Part shown: positions 24,104-31,184 of the stretch, piece by piece | Layout of the letters: each line of letters begins with the position of its first letter | How positions within the stretch are numbered: position 1 is the first letter of the stretch | NCBI GenBank assembly: GCA_015257125.1 | Contig: JABZKU010000018.1 | Coordinates: forward strand, 1 to 44,656 | Source of the DNA: Prevotellaceae bacterium | GTDB lineage: Bacteria; Bacteroidota; Bacteroidia; Bacteroidales; Bacteroidaceae | Reading direction: 5' to 3' | DNA length: 44,656 nt | The notes under the pieces: generated by a model | Databases searched by the model: none | What the model saw: only the letters and a program-made list of their open reading frames with translations | What the model was told of the DNA's origin: nothing | Position numbers and translations under genes: made by a program

Positions 24104-25138
24104 TCAGCGAACGAATACCTTGCGACCGCCTACGATATACAAGCCTTGGGGCAGACCGTTGGTGTCCGTTCCGTCGGCCACCTTGCGACCGCTGAGATCG
24201 TAGACGCCGAGGCGTGCGGCGGCGGTGCGCATTTTCGGCGCGAAGAGGCCGGTTACCTTCTTATTTGTCCAAGGAAGGAACGAGCGGTCGGCTTTGTCGC
24301 CGAAAAGCCGGTTGACTTTTGCTTCTTCAACGCGGGCATACACGTCGGTGCTGTGTGTCAATTCGAGGGTTTGTCCGTCGTTGTTGCCCAAACGCAGGCC
24401 GGCTCCGGCAGCAGTGCTCTCCCATTTGAAGAGTTGTTCGCCGGGCAATGCGCTGGTTTCGCCGGCTTCGCCTGCGATGCTCAGCACGTTACCGTCTTCG
24501 GGCGTGGAGCCTTTGGCCAAAGTCAAGGTGACGGGATAGGTTCCGGGCTTACCTCCGAAGATATAGCCCTTGCCCGAACCGGTAATTACCGAGTCGGCGA
24601 CAGTATAAACGTGATAGTCGAAATCGCCTTCCTTCTCTTCGTTGATAGAAGCCGTAGCATAGGCCAAACCGGCGGCATTCTCAACGCGGAAGTTGCTGTT
24701 CAAACCGAACGCGGCGAGGTGATTTTCGCCAATTGTCAGCGAGTAAGCCCCCGAAACTTCGGTGCCCGTGTATTTGTATTGGCCTTCTACGTCTTCGACG
24801 CCAACGACTTTCACCACATAGTCCTCGCGTTGCTCTACATTATAGAGCGAAAGAACGAGTTCACCCACCTCAACGGTGACGCGATACTTCTCTCCGTCGA
24901 GAATAATGTTGAGGGCTTCTTCCGGAAAATCTTGGGGTTTTGCGGGATTTGCGCCGAAACCGAGGAGATTGCCCTTGACATAGACCTCGGGCTTCTCTAC
25001 TTTCGAGAGAGAATCGCTGGCGGCGGCCAGTTCATAAGGCGTGTAAGGATTCTTTTTTGTGCCATCGCCGGCGAAAGCGGCGGTGAAGGTGCCCAAGCTC
25101 AGCGCGAGGGCGAAAAGAGTACGGGTAAAATGCTGCAT
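24104..25138 (-). CDS. Secreted DUF6359-like protein with a C-terminal sorting-like tail
   Basis: 344 residues from MQHFTRTLFALALSLGTFTAAFA, a Sec signal peptide. I chose 25138 because the longer frame to 25369 crosses the promoter. The mature N-terminus, GDGTKKNPYTPYELAAASD...VYVKGNLLG, has the 'GTxxNPYT' opening and OB-like strands of DUF6359. The middle, to about residue 290, is beta-rich and unassigned. The end, LGVYDLSGRKVADG...GLPQGLYIVGGRKVFVR, is the pattern of short Por/T9SS-type C-terminal tails in Bacteroidales. Whether it is a working secretion signal is not known, since many genomes keep such tails without a full T9SS. Function unknown; possibly a surface or secreted binding protein. 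Confidence 0.65.
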   Translation of the reverse strand: MQHFTRTLFALALSLGTFTAAFAGDGTKKNPYTPYELAAASDSLSKVEKPEVYVKGNLLGFGANPAKPQDFPEEALNIILDGEKYRVTVEVGELVLSLYNVEQREDYVVKVVGVEDVEGQYKYTGTEVSGAYSLTIGENHLAAFGLNSNFRVENAAGLAYATASINEEKEGDFDYHVYTVADSVITGSGKGYIFGGKPGTYPVTLTLAKGSTPEDGNVLSIAGEAGETSALPGEQLFKWESTAAGAGLRLGNNDGQTLELTHSTDVYARVEEAKVNRLFGDKADRSFLPWTNKKVTGLFAPKMRTAAARLGVYDLSGRKVADGTDTNGLPQGLYIVGGRKVFVR

Positions 25139-25272
25139 AAGCGGTGAGGATTGAAAGTGAATATCGGTGTCAGTGTGTCGATCGTGTGCGGGAAAACGAT
25201 GACAATTGGGCTGTTTTTGACGTTTTGACGTTTCATTTGTAGTGAAAAGCAGACGTTTTGAAGAACCCTTGG

Positions 25273-25303
25273 CAAATTTACATTTTTCAATCCGAGTTTC
25301 CAA
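25273..25303 (-). promoter_or_regulatory. Promoter of the DUF6359-like gene
   Basis: TTG (25301-25303), 20 bp, TAAATTTG (25273-25280) on the minus strand. Leader about 130 nt. Confidence 0.7.
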
Positions 25304-25427
25304 CTTTTGGTTGGGGTATTTTCCGCAAAAAAGTTCGGTGCAGCCCGAAATGTAGTGTGCAGTCAGCACAAAAGCGGGGACGGTGCGCGCGAAGCGGCCG
25401 AGGGGGGCCGCCTCGTCGTACGACTCC

Positions 25428-25464
25428 TTATTATTATACGCGCGTGTACATTATTATATGCGCA
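25428..25464. repeat. Short AT-rich direct repeat next to the CvfB-like stop codon
   Basis: TTATTATACGCGC is followed by TTATTATATGCGC (22 bp start to start), ending 11 bp from the stop codon at 25476. Alternating AT and CG steps; role unknown. Confidence 0.5.
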
Positions 25465-25475
25465 CGGGTCTGTTA

Positions 25476-26318
25476 TTAGCGGCGCGCAAGCCGGATGCCG
25501 TCGTCCGAAAGGGTGATGAGTTGGCGCTTGTAGAGTGTGCCGACGGCGCGTTTGAATGTCTTCTTCGACACTTCGAAACGCTCGGCGATGACTTCCGGGT
25601 CGCTGTGGTCGGTGAAGGGCAGAAAGCCGTCCGCTTCGTGCAACGCTTCGAGGAGCGTGTCGGCAAAATCGCGGAAGCGACCTTTGCCGATGCGCTGCAA
25701 ACTGATGTCAAGTCGGCCGTCCGGGCGCAGTTGCACGACCGTTCCCTCCAGCACCTCGCCGCGGCGCGGCAAACGGTCGTAGGCTTCGCCCGCATAGATG
25801 AGGCCGGCATAGGCATTGTCCACAATCACCTTCATGCCCAAGGGCGAACGCTGCCAAGCCAAGAGCTGAACCGTGCGGCCGCGGTGGTAATCGCGCGAAG
25901 GGGCGGGACGAAGATAGCGATCCACCTTGGCGGTGGCCGCAAGACGCCCTGTCGATTCGTCAATGTAGACATAGACCACATGCTGCTCGCCCACTTCCAT
26001 CGTGCGGCGCTGTTCGCGGAAGGGCACAAAGAGGTCTTTCATCACGCCCCACGAGAGAAACGCCCCGTGCTCGTTGACCCACGCCACTTCCAAGCAGGCA
26101 AAATCGCCCACTTGCGCCAAGGGACTTTCGGAAGTGGCCACCAAGCGCTCGCTTTGATCGAGATAAACGAACAAACGCTGCGTGTCGCCGGGTCGCCATT
26201 CGGGACGAACGTAGGCTTTGGGGACGAGAATTTCGCCCACCTCCCTACCGTCGACGTAAGCGCCGTGGTCGGTGAAACGAGTGAGGGTGAGTGTGTTGAA
26301 ACGGCCGATTTGAAGCAT
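25476..26318 (-). CDS. CvfB-like S1 RNA-binding domain protein
   Basis: 280 residues from MLQIGRFNTLTLTRF. The longer frame (to 26504) runs back into the RelA/SpoT gene and has no similarity there. It carries tandem S1-type OB folds: GAYVDGREVGEILVPKAYV (about 19-37), VGDFACLEVAWVNEHGAFLSWGVMKDLFVPF (about 75-105), and a third (AYAGLIYAGEAYDRLPRRGEVLEGTVVQLRPDGRLDISLQ). A winged-helix C-terminus (SDPEVIAERFEVSKKTFKRAVGTLYKRQLITLSDDGIRL) follows. This order is that of CvfB (YitL) proteins, which bind RNA and affect virulence-factor expression in Staphylococcus. Its role in Bacteroidetes is not established. It starts 58 bp after the RelA/SpoT stop and is probably co-transcribed. Confidence 0.88.
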   Translation of the reverse strand: MLQIGRFNTLTLTRFTDHGAYVDGREVGEILVPKAYVRPEWRPGDTQRLFVYLDQSERLVATSESPLAQVGDFACLEVAWVNEHGAFLSWGVMKDLFVPFREQRRTMEVGEQHVVYVYIDESTGRLAATAKVDRYLRPAPSRDYHRGRTVQLLAWQRSPLGMKVIVDNAYAGLIYAGEAYDRLPRRGEVLEGTVVQLRPDGRLDISLQRIGKGRFRDFADTLLEALHEADGFLPFTDHSDPEVIAERFEVSKKTFKRAVGTLYKRQLITLSDDGIRLARR

Positions 26319-26376
26319 GGCGGGCAGGAGGGTTTTGAGGGTGAAAGAAGGGAGGGAGCAGGCGAAAGGCGGCGAA

Positions 26377-28374
26377 TCAGATCTTGCGCACCTCGTCCAC
26401 GCTCTCGATCGCGCCGAGGAAGCGAACGGCCGAGCGGAGTTCGCCGACAGAGTGCACGGCATAGTGCACGGTGAGTTCGACAATGTGGTTGCGCGTGGCC
26501 ACATGGAGTTCGTTCATCTCCAGTCCGAGTCCGTCGGTGAGGCTGGCGATGATGTCGTGGAGGAGTCGCGGCCGATCGACGGCACGAATGCGCGTGGCCA
26601 CGGGATAGGTCACGTCGGGGTGGTCGGGAAACTCCACTTCGACGATGGCATCGCCGTGTTGCGCCGAGAGACTGATGGCGCGCGGGCAGTCGCGGCGGTG
26701 TACCGTCACGGTGTTTTCGCACGTTTCGTCGGTGAAACCGATCACTTCCTGCCCGGGGAGCGGCAAGCACTCGGGACAGCGGCACGGGCCGGCCGAAGCC
26801 TCGCGGCGGAAATAGGCTTTGAGGAAATTCTTCGCCTTGAAGGTCTTGACCGCGTCGGTCCATTCGGCGCAGGGGCGTGTCTGTTCGGCGGTGAAAATCT
26901 CGACACAGTTGCCGTGTTCGAGGGGCGTGACGAGCGAAGCCAAACGGCCGTCGATGCGCGCATAGTGGGCTTTTTCGCCCACCCCGCGTTCGAAAGCGCA
27001 ATCCAGCGCCGTGGCGTGTTGCGGCAGGCGCGTCGGGGTGCCGGCGGCGTCGTAGACCGTGATGTCCTCGGCATAAAGCGCGTCGGCCACCCCTTCCATG
27101 AAGTGAATGTCGCCTTCGCCCTCGGCAATGCGCTCGAGCATGACACAAAACTTGTCGATCCACTCGCGGTCGCCGCGTTCGAGCAGGCGATTGGCGTCGC
27201 GCACGTCGCCGTCAGCGCGGCGATTGCCGATGCGCTCGAGCATAATGCCCAGTTTTGTGCGGCGTACCATCTCTTCCGACGAGATGTGGATCTCTTCCCA
27301 CGTGCCCATTTCGCCGAGTAGCTGGACATGCATCGAGCGATAGCCGTTTTCCTTCGGATGGTCGACATAGTTGACCAGGCTACCGGCTTTTTCACGAAAT
27401 TCGGCGGTAAGAATGCCGTAGATGCGCAGGCAGATGGTTTTGTCGGGCACCGATTCGAGCAGGGGGGTGAGGCGTGCGCGGTCGTAGATGACGCGTACCA
27501 CATAGCGGTGCTCCACATGTGTAACATCGCGCCCTGTGTCGCGCATGCTGCGGTCGATGCTGTAGGGCAAACGATAGCGCACTTCGGTGCGCACTTCGAT
27601 GCCTTCTTCCGAAAGCAGGCGGCGGATGCGCGCGGTGAGTCGTTCGAGGCGCTCGCTTTGCTCAGCACGGTCGGCGTCGAGGGCGCGGCGCAGGCGTTCG
27701 TAGCGCTCCGGACAGCGGAAGCGGAAGGAAAGGTTTTCCAACTCGCGGCGCAGGTTGTTCAGCCCGAGACGATTGGCGAAGGGGGCGTAGAAAAAGTCCG
27801 TTTCGCCGGCAATTTTCATCTGCTTGACGGGCTGCATGCTCCCGAGCGAGCGCATATTGTGCAGGCGGTCGGCGAGTTTGATGAGCACGGCGCGGATGTC
27901 GCGGCGCATCGAGTCGAGGAGTTGGCGGAAGTTGTTCTCCTGCTTGGCGAGATCGGCCTGTCCCGGGGCGTGCGACTTGGGTTTGGTCACCACCTGCACG
28001 AGGAAGGCCACATCGTCGCCAAACTCGCGGCGAATGTCGTCGATCGTGGTGTCGGTGTCCTCCACCACGTCGTGGAGGAAGCCGGCGGCCACCGAATTGG
28101 CGTCCATCATGAAGTCTTCGGCGATGATCGTTGCCACCGCCACGGGGTGCATGATGTAGGGTTCGCCGCCTTTGCGAAACTGTCCCTCGTGGGCAGTGCG
28201 CGCCAAGGCGTAGGCTTTGCGCAAAAGGGTGATTTCCTCCTCATCGAAGCGCGCCGAGAGTCGCTCGAAGAGCGCTTCGGTGGTTTGGTTGAGGCGTGCC
28301 ACATATTCGGCGGGCGTGCAGGGCGTCGCCTCGGCGAGTGGGAGGGGAGAAGCGGAGTCGGGGCTGGTTTTCAT
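26377..28374 (-). CDS. RelA/SpoT family (p)ppGpp enzyme, synthetase site partly divergent
   Basis: 665 residues from MKTSPDSASP. An upstream in-frame ATG at 28404 lies at or before the predicted TSS, so it cannot serve. The HD hydrolase is complete: HEGQFRKGGEPYIMHP (62-77), FLHDVVEDTD (H101, D102), KLADRLHNMRSL (D169). In the synthetase domain (about 285-390), D298 (VVRVIYD), HPKENGYRSMH and the Glu of EIHIS match family positions, but EIQIRT reads EIHISS and the usual 'MH..AE.G.AAHW' reads MVRRTKLGIMLERI. A TGS domain (about 450-520), Cys/His cluster CRCPEC and C-terminal ACT domain follow. It probably hydrolyses ppGpp; synthesis is uncertain. It heads a unit with the CvfB-like gene. Confidence 0.9.
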   Translation of the reverse strand: MKTSPDSASPLPLAEATPCTPAEYVARLNQTTEALFERLSARFDEEEITLLRKAYALARTAHEGQFRKGGEPYIMHPVAVATIIAEDFMMDANSVAAGFLHDVVEDTDTTIDDIRREFGDDVAFLVQVVTKPKSHAPGQADLAKQENNFRQLLDSMRRDIRAVLIKLADRLHNMRSLGSMQPVKQMKIAGETDFFYAPFANRLGLNNLRRELENLSFRFRCPERYERLRRALDADRAEQSERLERLTARIRRLLSEEGIEVRTEVRYRLPYSIDRSMRDTGRDVTHVEHRYVVRVIYDRARLTPLLESVPDKTICLRIYGILTAEFREKAGSLVNYVDHPKENGYRSMHVQLLGEMGTWEEIHISSEEMVRRTKLGIMLERIGNRRADGDVRDANRLLERGDREWIDKFCVMLERIAEGEGDIHFMEGVADALYAEDITVYDAAGTPTRLPQHATALDCAFERGVGEKAHYARIDGRLASLVTPLEHGNCVEIFTAEQTRPCAEWTDAVKTFKAKNFLKAYFRREASAGPCRCPECLPLPGQEVIGFTDETCENTVTVHRRDCPRAISLSAQHGDAIVEVEFPDHPDVTYPVATRIRAVDRPRLLHDIIASLTDGLGLEMNELHVATRNHIVELTVHYAVHSVGELRSAVRFLGAIESVDEVRKI

Positions 28375-28401
28375 GGGCGCATGAAATTGGAGAAGTTGCT
28401 T

Positions 28402-28432
28402 CAAAGTTAGCGCAAATGCACGAGACGAACAA
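28402..28432 (-). promoter_or_regulatory. Promoter of the RelA/SpoT gene (decides its start codon)
   Basis: TTG (28430-28432), 20 bp, TAACTTTG (28402-28409) on the minus strand. Transcription should begin near 28396-28397, so only the ATG at 28374 is usable. Confidence 0.72.
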
Positions 28433-28470
28433 GGGCGACGGGAGATAACTATAAAAAGTCCTCTTGTTTT

Positions 28471-28557
28471 GCTGAAAACTGCACGACTTTCGCCGAAAAG
28501 TGGTGGGTTTTTTCGGCAAAAGTTGAGGCGTTTTTCGCGCCGAAAGTCGTGCGCCGG
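28471..28557. repeat. Array of four degenerate ~21-24-bp modules
   Basis: Modules begin near 28471 (GCTGAAAAC), 28492 (GCCGAAAAGT), 28516 (GCAAAAGTT) and 28539 (GCCGAAAGTC). The first three run into T-rich ends (ACTTTC, GTTTTTTC, GTTTTTC). Build and spacing resemble the 21-bp modules at 21262-21324. GCACGACTTTCG in the first module is the reverse complement of CGAAAGTCGTGC in the last, so the array can also fold as one long hairpin. Confidence 0.55.
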
Positions 28558-28675
28558 GCGCTATCGTTCGCCGGCGACAGAGAGAGGAGGCGCTAAAATG
28601 AATGAAAGAGGCGCAGGCGGGCGAAAAGTGTGCGCTTTTTCGCCCGCTTGTGCTTTCGTTTGTGGAAGAAGTTGT

Positions 28676-28683
28676 TAACTTTG
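28676..28683 (+). promoter_or_regulatory. Candidate -7 box for the membrane-protein pair
   Basis: TAACTTTG matches TAnnTTTG. No TTG sits 19-21 bp upstream, so confidence is modest. Leader to the ATG at 28844 would be about 155 nt. Confidence 0.4.
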
Positions 28684-28843
28684 TAGCACACGATGGCGCT
28701 TTTTCGCTTCTCTTCGCCCGTGAGTCGGCGCAAAGTGCGTGGCACAGGGCGAAAACCCCGGCCGAAACCCGCTGCCGAGGAGAAGAACGGAAACACAGCG
28801 CGTGAGGATTTCCTCCACACGAATGACTGAAAAACAAAGCGAT

Positions 28844-29866
28844 ATGGAAAATAAAATTCCTTCCCCCCATTTCACGCCGCCGGCCGACTTCTTCGGTCGC
28901 GAAATGGAGCGCAGTCGCGAGTTGCCGCCCCGGATTGAACATGTCGAATCCTACATCGACGCTTGTTTGGGGCGGTGGAAAACCCTTTATCCCTCGCCCA
29001 AAAAGGTGAACGACGAGGCGCGGCAAGTGGGCACCGACGTGCTCAAAACGGCGCTGCGCAAGATGAGCGAAATCGCTGAGCGGGCACAAAAAACGTTTCT
29101 CGAGAAGGGAAAAAGTCCCGACGCCTGTCGCGAATATTATGTCGAGGTCAGCGAACTGATTGACGTGGCTCGCGATTTGGCCGACTGGGAAAAAACCGAT
29201 TTGCGCTCGGAAATCGTGTTGCTCCACATCGACAAGTGGAAGGCCATGCGCCGAGAAGCGCACACGGCCTTGGAGGTGCAGGGCGAAGACCTCGATCTCG
29301 ATGCTTTCTACGCCGACGATGAGGAGCGTCTTCCCCCCACGTGGCGCGATTCGCTGTGCTATTCCATGCCGCTGCTGCTCTTTGGCGCGCTGTTGTTCTT
29401 CTTCGGCCGCTTTGCCGGAGCGAAAGTGCCGGCCGGGGCCACGGATGTGTGGGCGCAGTGGGTCGGTTTGCGCCCGACGATGGGCATTTGGGTCGTGGTG
29501 CCGGCCGTGCTGCTGTTCTCCTGCGCCCTGTTTTTCCTGCTCTACGGCGTGAAACAGCTGTTTCAAGGCCCGAAACCTTCGTTGCTCGATATTTTGAAAC
29601 TCTGGGCGCCGCTGCTCATCGTCTATTTCGGTTATGGTGTCGAGAAAATGCTTTGCATCGACAACGGATTTTTCGACCCGGTGCTGCCGAGCAGCTTCGA
29701 CCCGGCGATGACGGTCGTGACGTGGTCGATGATTTTCCACACGGTTTGCAGCCTGATCCTCTTCGGGGTGATGCCGTTGGTGGGCACGATTGCGCTGTTC
29801 ACCTATGTGTGGAAAACGATGCAAGCGCATCGCCGCGCGAAACTGGAAGAAAAGCAATCAGCATAA
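28844..29866 (+). CDS. Multi-pass membrane protein of unknown function
   Basis: 340 residues from MENKIPSPHF. I chose 28844 for its A-rich upstream context (AAAAACAAAGCGAT); an in-frame ATG at 28823 is also possible. Residues 1-165 are soluble, charged and helical (LKTALRKMSEIAERAQKTFLEKG, EYYVEVSELIDVARDLADWEKTDLRSEIVLLHIDKWKAMRREAH), ending in an acidic patch (DLDLDAFYADDEE). At least four hydrophobic segments follow, near 172-190, 213-236, 252-268 and 291-325 (long enough for two passes). No enzyme or transport motif is visible and I do not recognise the family. The 53-residue membrane protein 4 bp downstream is probably its partner. Confidence 0.7.
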   Translation: MENKIPSPHFTPPADFFGREMERSRELPPRIEHVESYIDACLGRWKTLYPSPKKVNDEARQVGTDVLKTALRKMSEIAERAQKTFLEKGKSPDACREYYVEVSELIDVARDLADWEKTDLRSEIVLLHIDKWKAMRREAHTALEVQGEDLDLDAFYADDEERLPPTWRDSLCYSMPLLLFGALLFFFGRFAGAKVPAGATDVWAQWVGLRPTMGIWVVVPAVLLFSCALFFLLYGVKQLFQGPKPSLLDILKLWAPLLIVYFGYGVEKMLCIDNGFFDPVLPSSFDPAMTVVTWSMIFHTVCSLILFGVMPLVGTIALFTYVWKTMQAHRRAKLEEKQSA

Positions 29867-29870
29867 GATC

Positions 29871-30032
29871 ATGGCTAAAAGAAAACGCAAAAAAAATCCC
29901 GCCTTGCGGTGGGTGTTGAGTCTACTGGCGGCGGCCGGTGGTTTCCAAGTCGGTGCCTTTTTCGGCAACCTCTTTGCCGCCCTTTTGTCGGCCGGCGTGG
30001 CTTTCTATTTGGTGTGGACAGCCCTCCGCTGA
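29871..30032 (+). CDS. Small two-pass membrane protein (53 residues), unknown function
   Basis: It starts MAKRKRKKNPALRW, a very basic cytoplasmic tail. Two short hydrophobic helices follow, about 14-31 (VLSLLAAAGGFQVGAFFG) and 33-51 (LFAALLSAGVAFYLVWTAL), separated by N-L. It begins 4 bp after the stop of the larger membrane protein and ends well before the terminator at 30152, so the two form one unit. Small proteins of this kind often stabilise or regulate a larger membrane partner, but that is inference. The basic tail and intact frame after a tight junction are the reasons to call it a gene. Confidence 0.65.
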   Translation: MAKRKRKKNPALRWVLSLLAAAGGFQVGAFFGNLFAALLSAGVAFYLVWTALR

Positions 30033-30151
30033 AGCTGCCCTTTGTTCGGCTACGTCGCTCTCCTTTTCGTTCGATGTAGGCGCCTCTCTCGCCATCTCGG
30101 TGCCGTGCGGTGTGCAATGACTCGATGAGTCGGCGCAAGTCGATGAAAAAT

Positions 30152-30197
30152 TTCCCCTCCGTGGTGTGACTTCACACTGCGGAGGGGAAGTTTTTTT
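30152..30197 (+). terminator. Terminator shared by the membrane-protein pair and pabC (convergent)
   Basis: A 10-bp stem (TTCCCCTCCG at 30152-30161 with 30180-30189) encloses GTGTGA/TCACAC (30164-30169, 30172-30177) and is followed by TTTTTTT (30191-30197). AAAAAT precedes it, so it can also stop the minus-strand pabC transcript. Confidence 0.85.
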
Positions 30198-30247
30198 GTC
30201 GAAACGGCTTTGTCCGAGCGAAAAAGGGAAGGGGCGGCCGAGAAGGT

Positions 30248-30862
30248 TCAGTGCAGCACAGCGGCGATGGGGAGTTCGCACTCGCCCCAGCCGAGGAGGG
30301 CGTTGAAGAGGCGCAGGCGCGTGAAGCGCGCGAGCGATTCGGGCGTGAGGTCGGGCAGGGGCGTGAGCACCCCGGCCGATAGGAGGGCGGAACGGTGGGT
30401 GCCGGCGAGCAGCGGGACGGCCGGCGTGTACCAACGGCCGGTGTGCGGATCGAAGAGGGCGAGGTTGGCCACGGTGGTGTCGGTGAGCAGACCGCGGCGC
30501 ACGATGATCACGTCGTCGGCCCCACGGCGGCGCGCGAAACAGGCATCGAGCGCCGAACGGTCGGTACGCTTCAGGGTGTAGTCGATGTGGTCGTCGTGAA
30601 CCAAACGGAGGGTTTCGATGCGGCGCGGGGCATAGGGCTGGAGCGAGAAGTCGGCTTCGCCGAGTAGGTTGTAGACCAACCGACCGCGCAGGCGGGGAAC
30701 GTCGGGTGCCTGGTGGGCTTCGTGCGCAGCGAGCGCGAGCAACCGCGACACAGCGGGCGAATCGGGGGCGCAACGGAGGGTGCGCGCCAAGCGCAAGCGG
30801 TGTTCGGACTCGCGCACCAGGCGGCGATGCGCCACGAGGAAGGTTTCGAGATAATAACTCAT
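30248..30862 (-). CDS. pabC: Aminodeoxychorismate lyase-like class IV aminotransferase
   Basis: 204 residues from MSYYLETFLV. This is the short form common in Bacteroidetes. PabC splits 4-amino-4-deoxychorismate into p-aminobenzoate and pyruvate for folate synthesis, using PLP. The likely PLP lysine is K98 in IDYTLKRTDRSALD. The cofactor loop is ADDVIIVRRGLLTDTTVANLALFD (Asp where many family members have Glu), then GRWYTPAVPLLAGTHRSALL, both class IV hallmarks. It lies downstream of pabB on the same strand but separated by 322 bp and a terminator, so it may have its own promoter. The chain is short for the family, and activity as another class IV enzyme cannot be excluded. Confidence 0.8.
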   Translation of the reverse strand: MSYYLETFLVAHRRLVRESEHRLRLARTLRCAPDSPAVSRLLALAAHEAHQAPDVPRLRGRLVYNLLGEADFSLQPYAPRRIETLRLVHDDHIDYTLKRTDRSALDACFARRRGADDVIIVRRGLLTDTTVANLALFDPHTGRWYTPAVPLLAGTHRSALLSAGVLTPLPDLTPESLARFTRLRLFNALLGWGECELPIAAVLH

Positions 30863-31184
30863 GCGGGGGAGGAAAAAGAAGAGTGAGAGGGGGCGGTCGG
30901 TGGGCGTTTTACCGAGAAAAAGGAGGGACGTGCGCGGCAACTTGTGGCGTCGCCGGCAGTTTGTGGCGCATGACACGGGCGCGTGCGGCATTTTGCTGCG
31001 AAGCCCTGCGCGGTGGGGCGGAAAGGTGGGTTGTGCGGGACGCATGTGGACGGGTGGGTAACCCATTGCCACGGGCTGACGGGGCGAGTGGGCGCGTCGG
31101 CGAGCGAGGTGCTCACAGATGGGGGTAACTCGCGGCGGAATAAAACATTGCCGCGGGCACAAAGCGATGTGTCCGCGGCAAGAT
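30863..31184. other. Intergenic region between pabB and pabC
   Basis: It holds the pabB terminator (31141-31181) and a short direct repeat (CGGCAACTTGTGGCGTC and CGGCAGTTTGTGGCGCA starting at 30935 and 30954). It is very GC-rich, with no TAnnTTTG box on the minus strand and no supported gene. Confidence 0.45.
31141..31181 (-). terminator. Terminator of pabB
   Basis: A 14-bp stem with one mismatch (31148-31161 with 31168-31181) and AAGCGA loop is followed on the minus strand by TGTTTTA. It lies 3 bp from the pabB stop. Confidence 0.75.

Larger units (their letters stand above)
25139..25475. other. Intergenic region between the DUF6359-like gene and cvfB-like gene
   Basis: It holds the promoter at 25273-25303, a GCGGCC/GGCCGC hairpin (25394-25411) without a U-tract, and an AT-rich direct repeat at 25428-25464. 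No gene is seen. Confidence 0.5.
28433..28843. other. Divergent intergenic region, no gene supported
   Basis: It lies between the RelA/SpoT promoter and the membrane-protein gene. It holds a repeat array (28471-28557) and a TAACTTTG box (28676-28683). The stretch 28690-28843 stays open in the frame of the next gene, but it is Arg/Pro-rich and unconvincing as protein. Confidence 0.5.

Noticed and set aside
28739..28843. 35-residue N-terminal extension of the membrane protein
   Set aside because: It is Arg/Pro/Glu-rich, in poor context for translation, and adds nothing to the predicted fold. Starts at 28844 or 28823 fit better.
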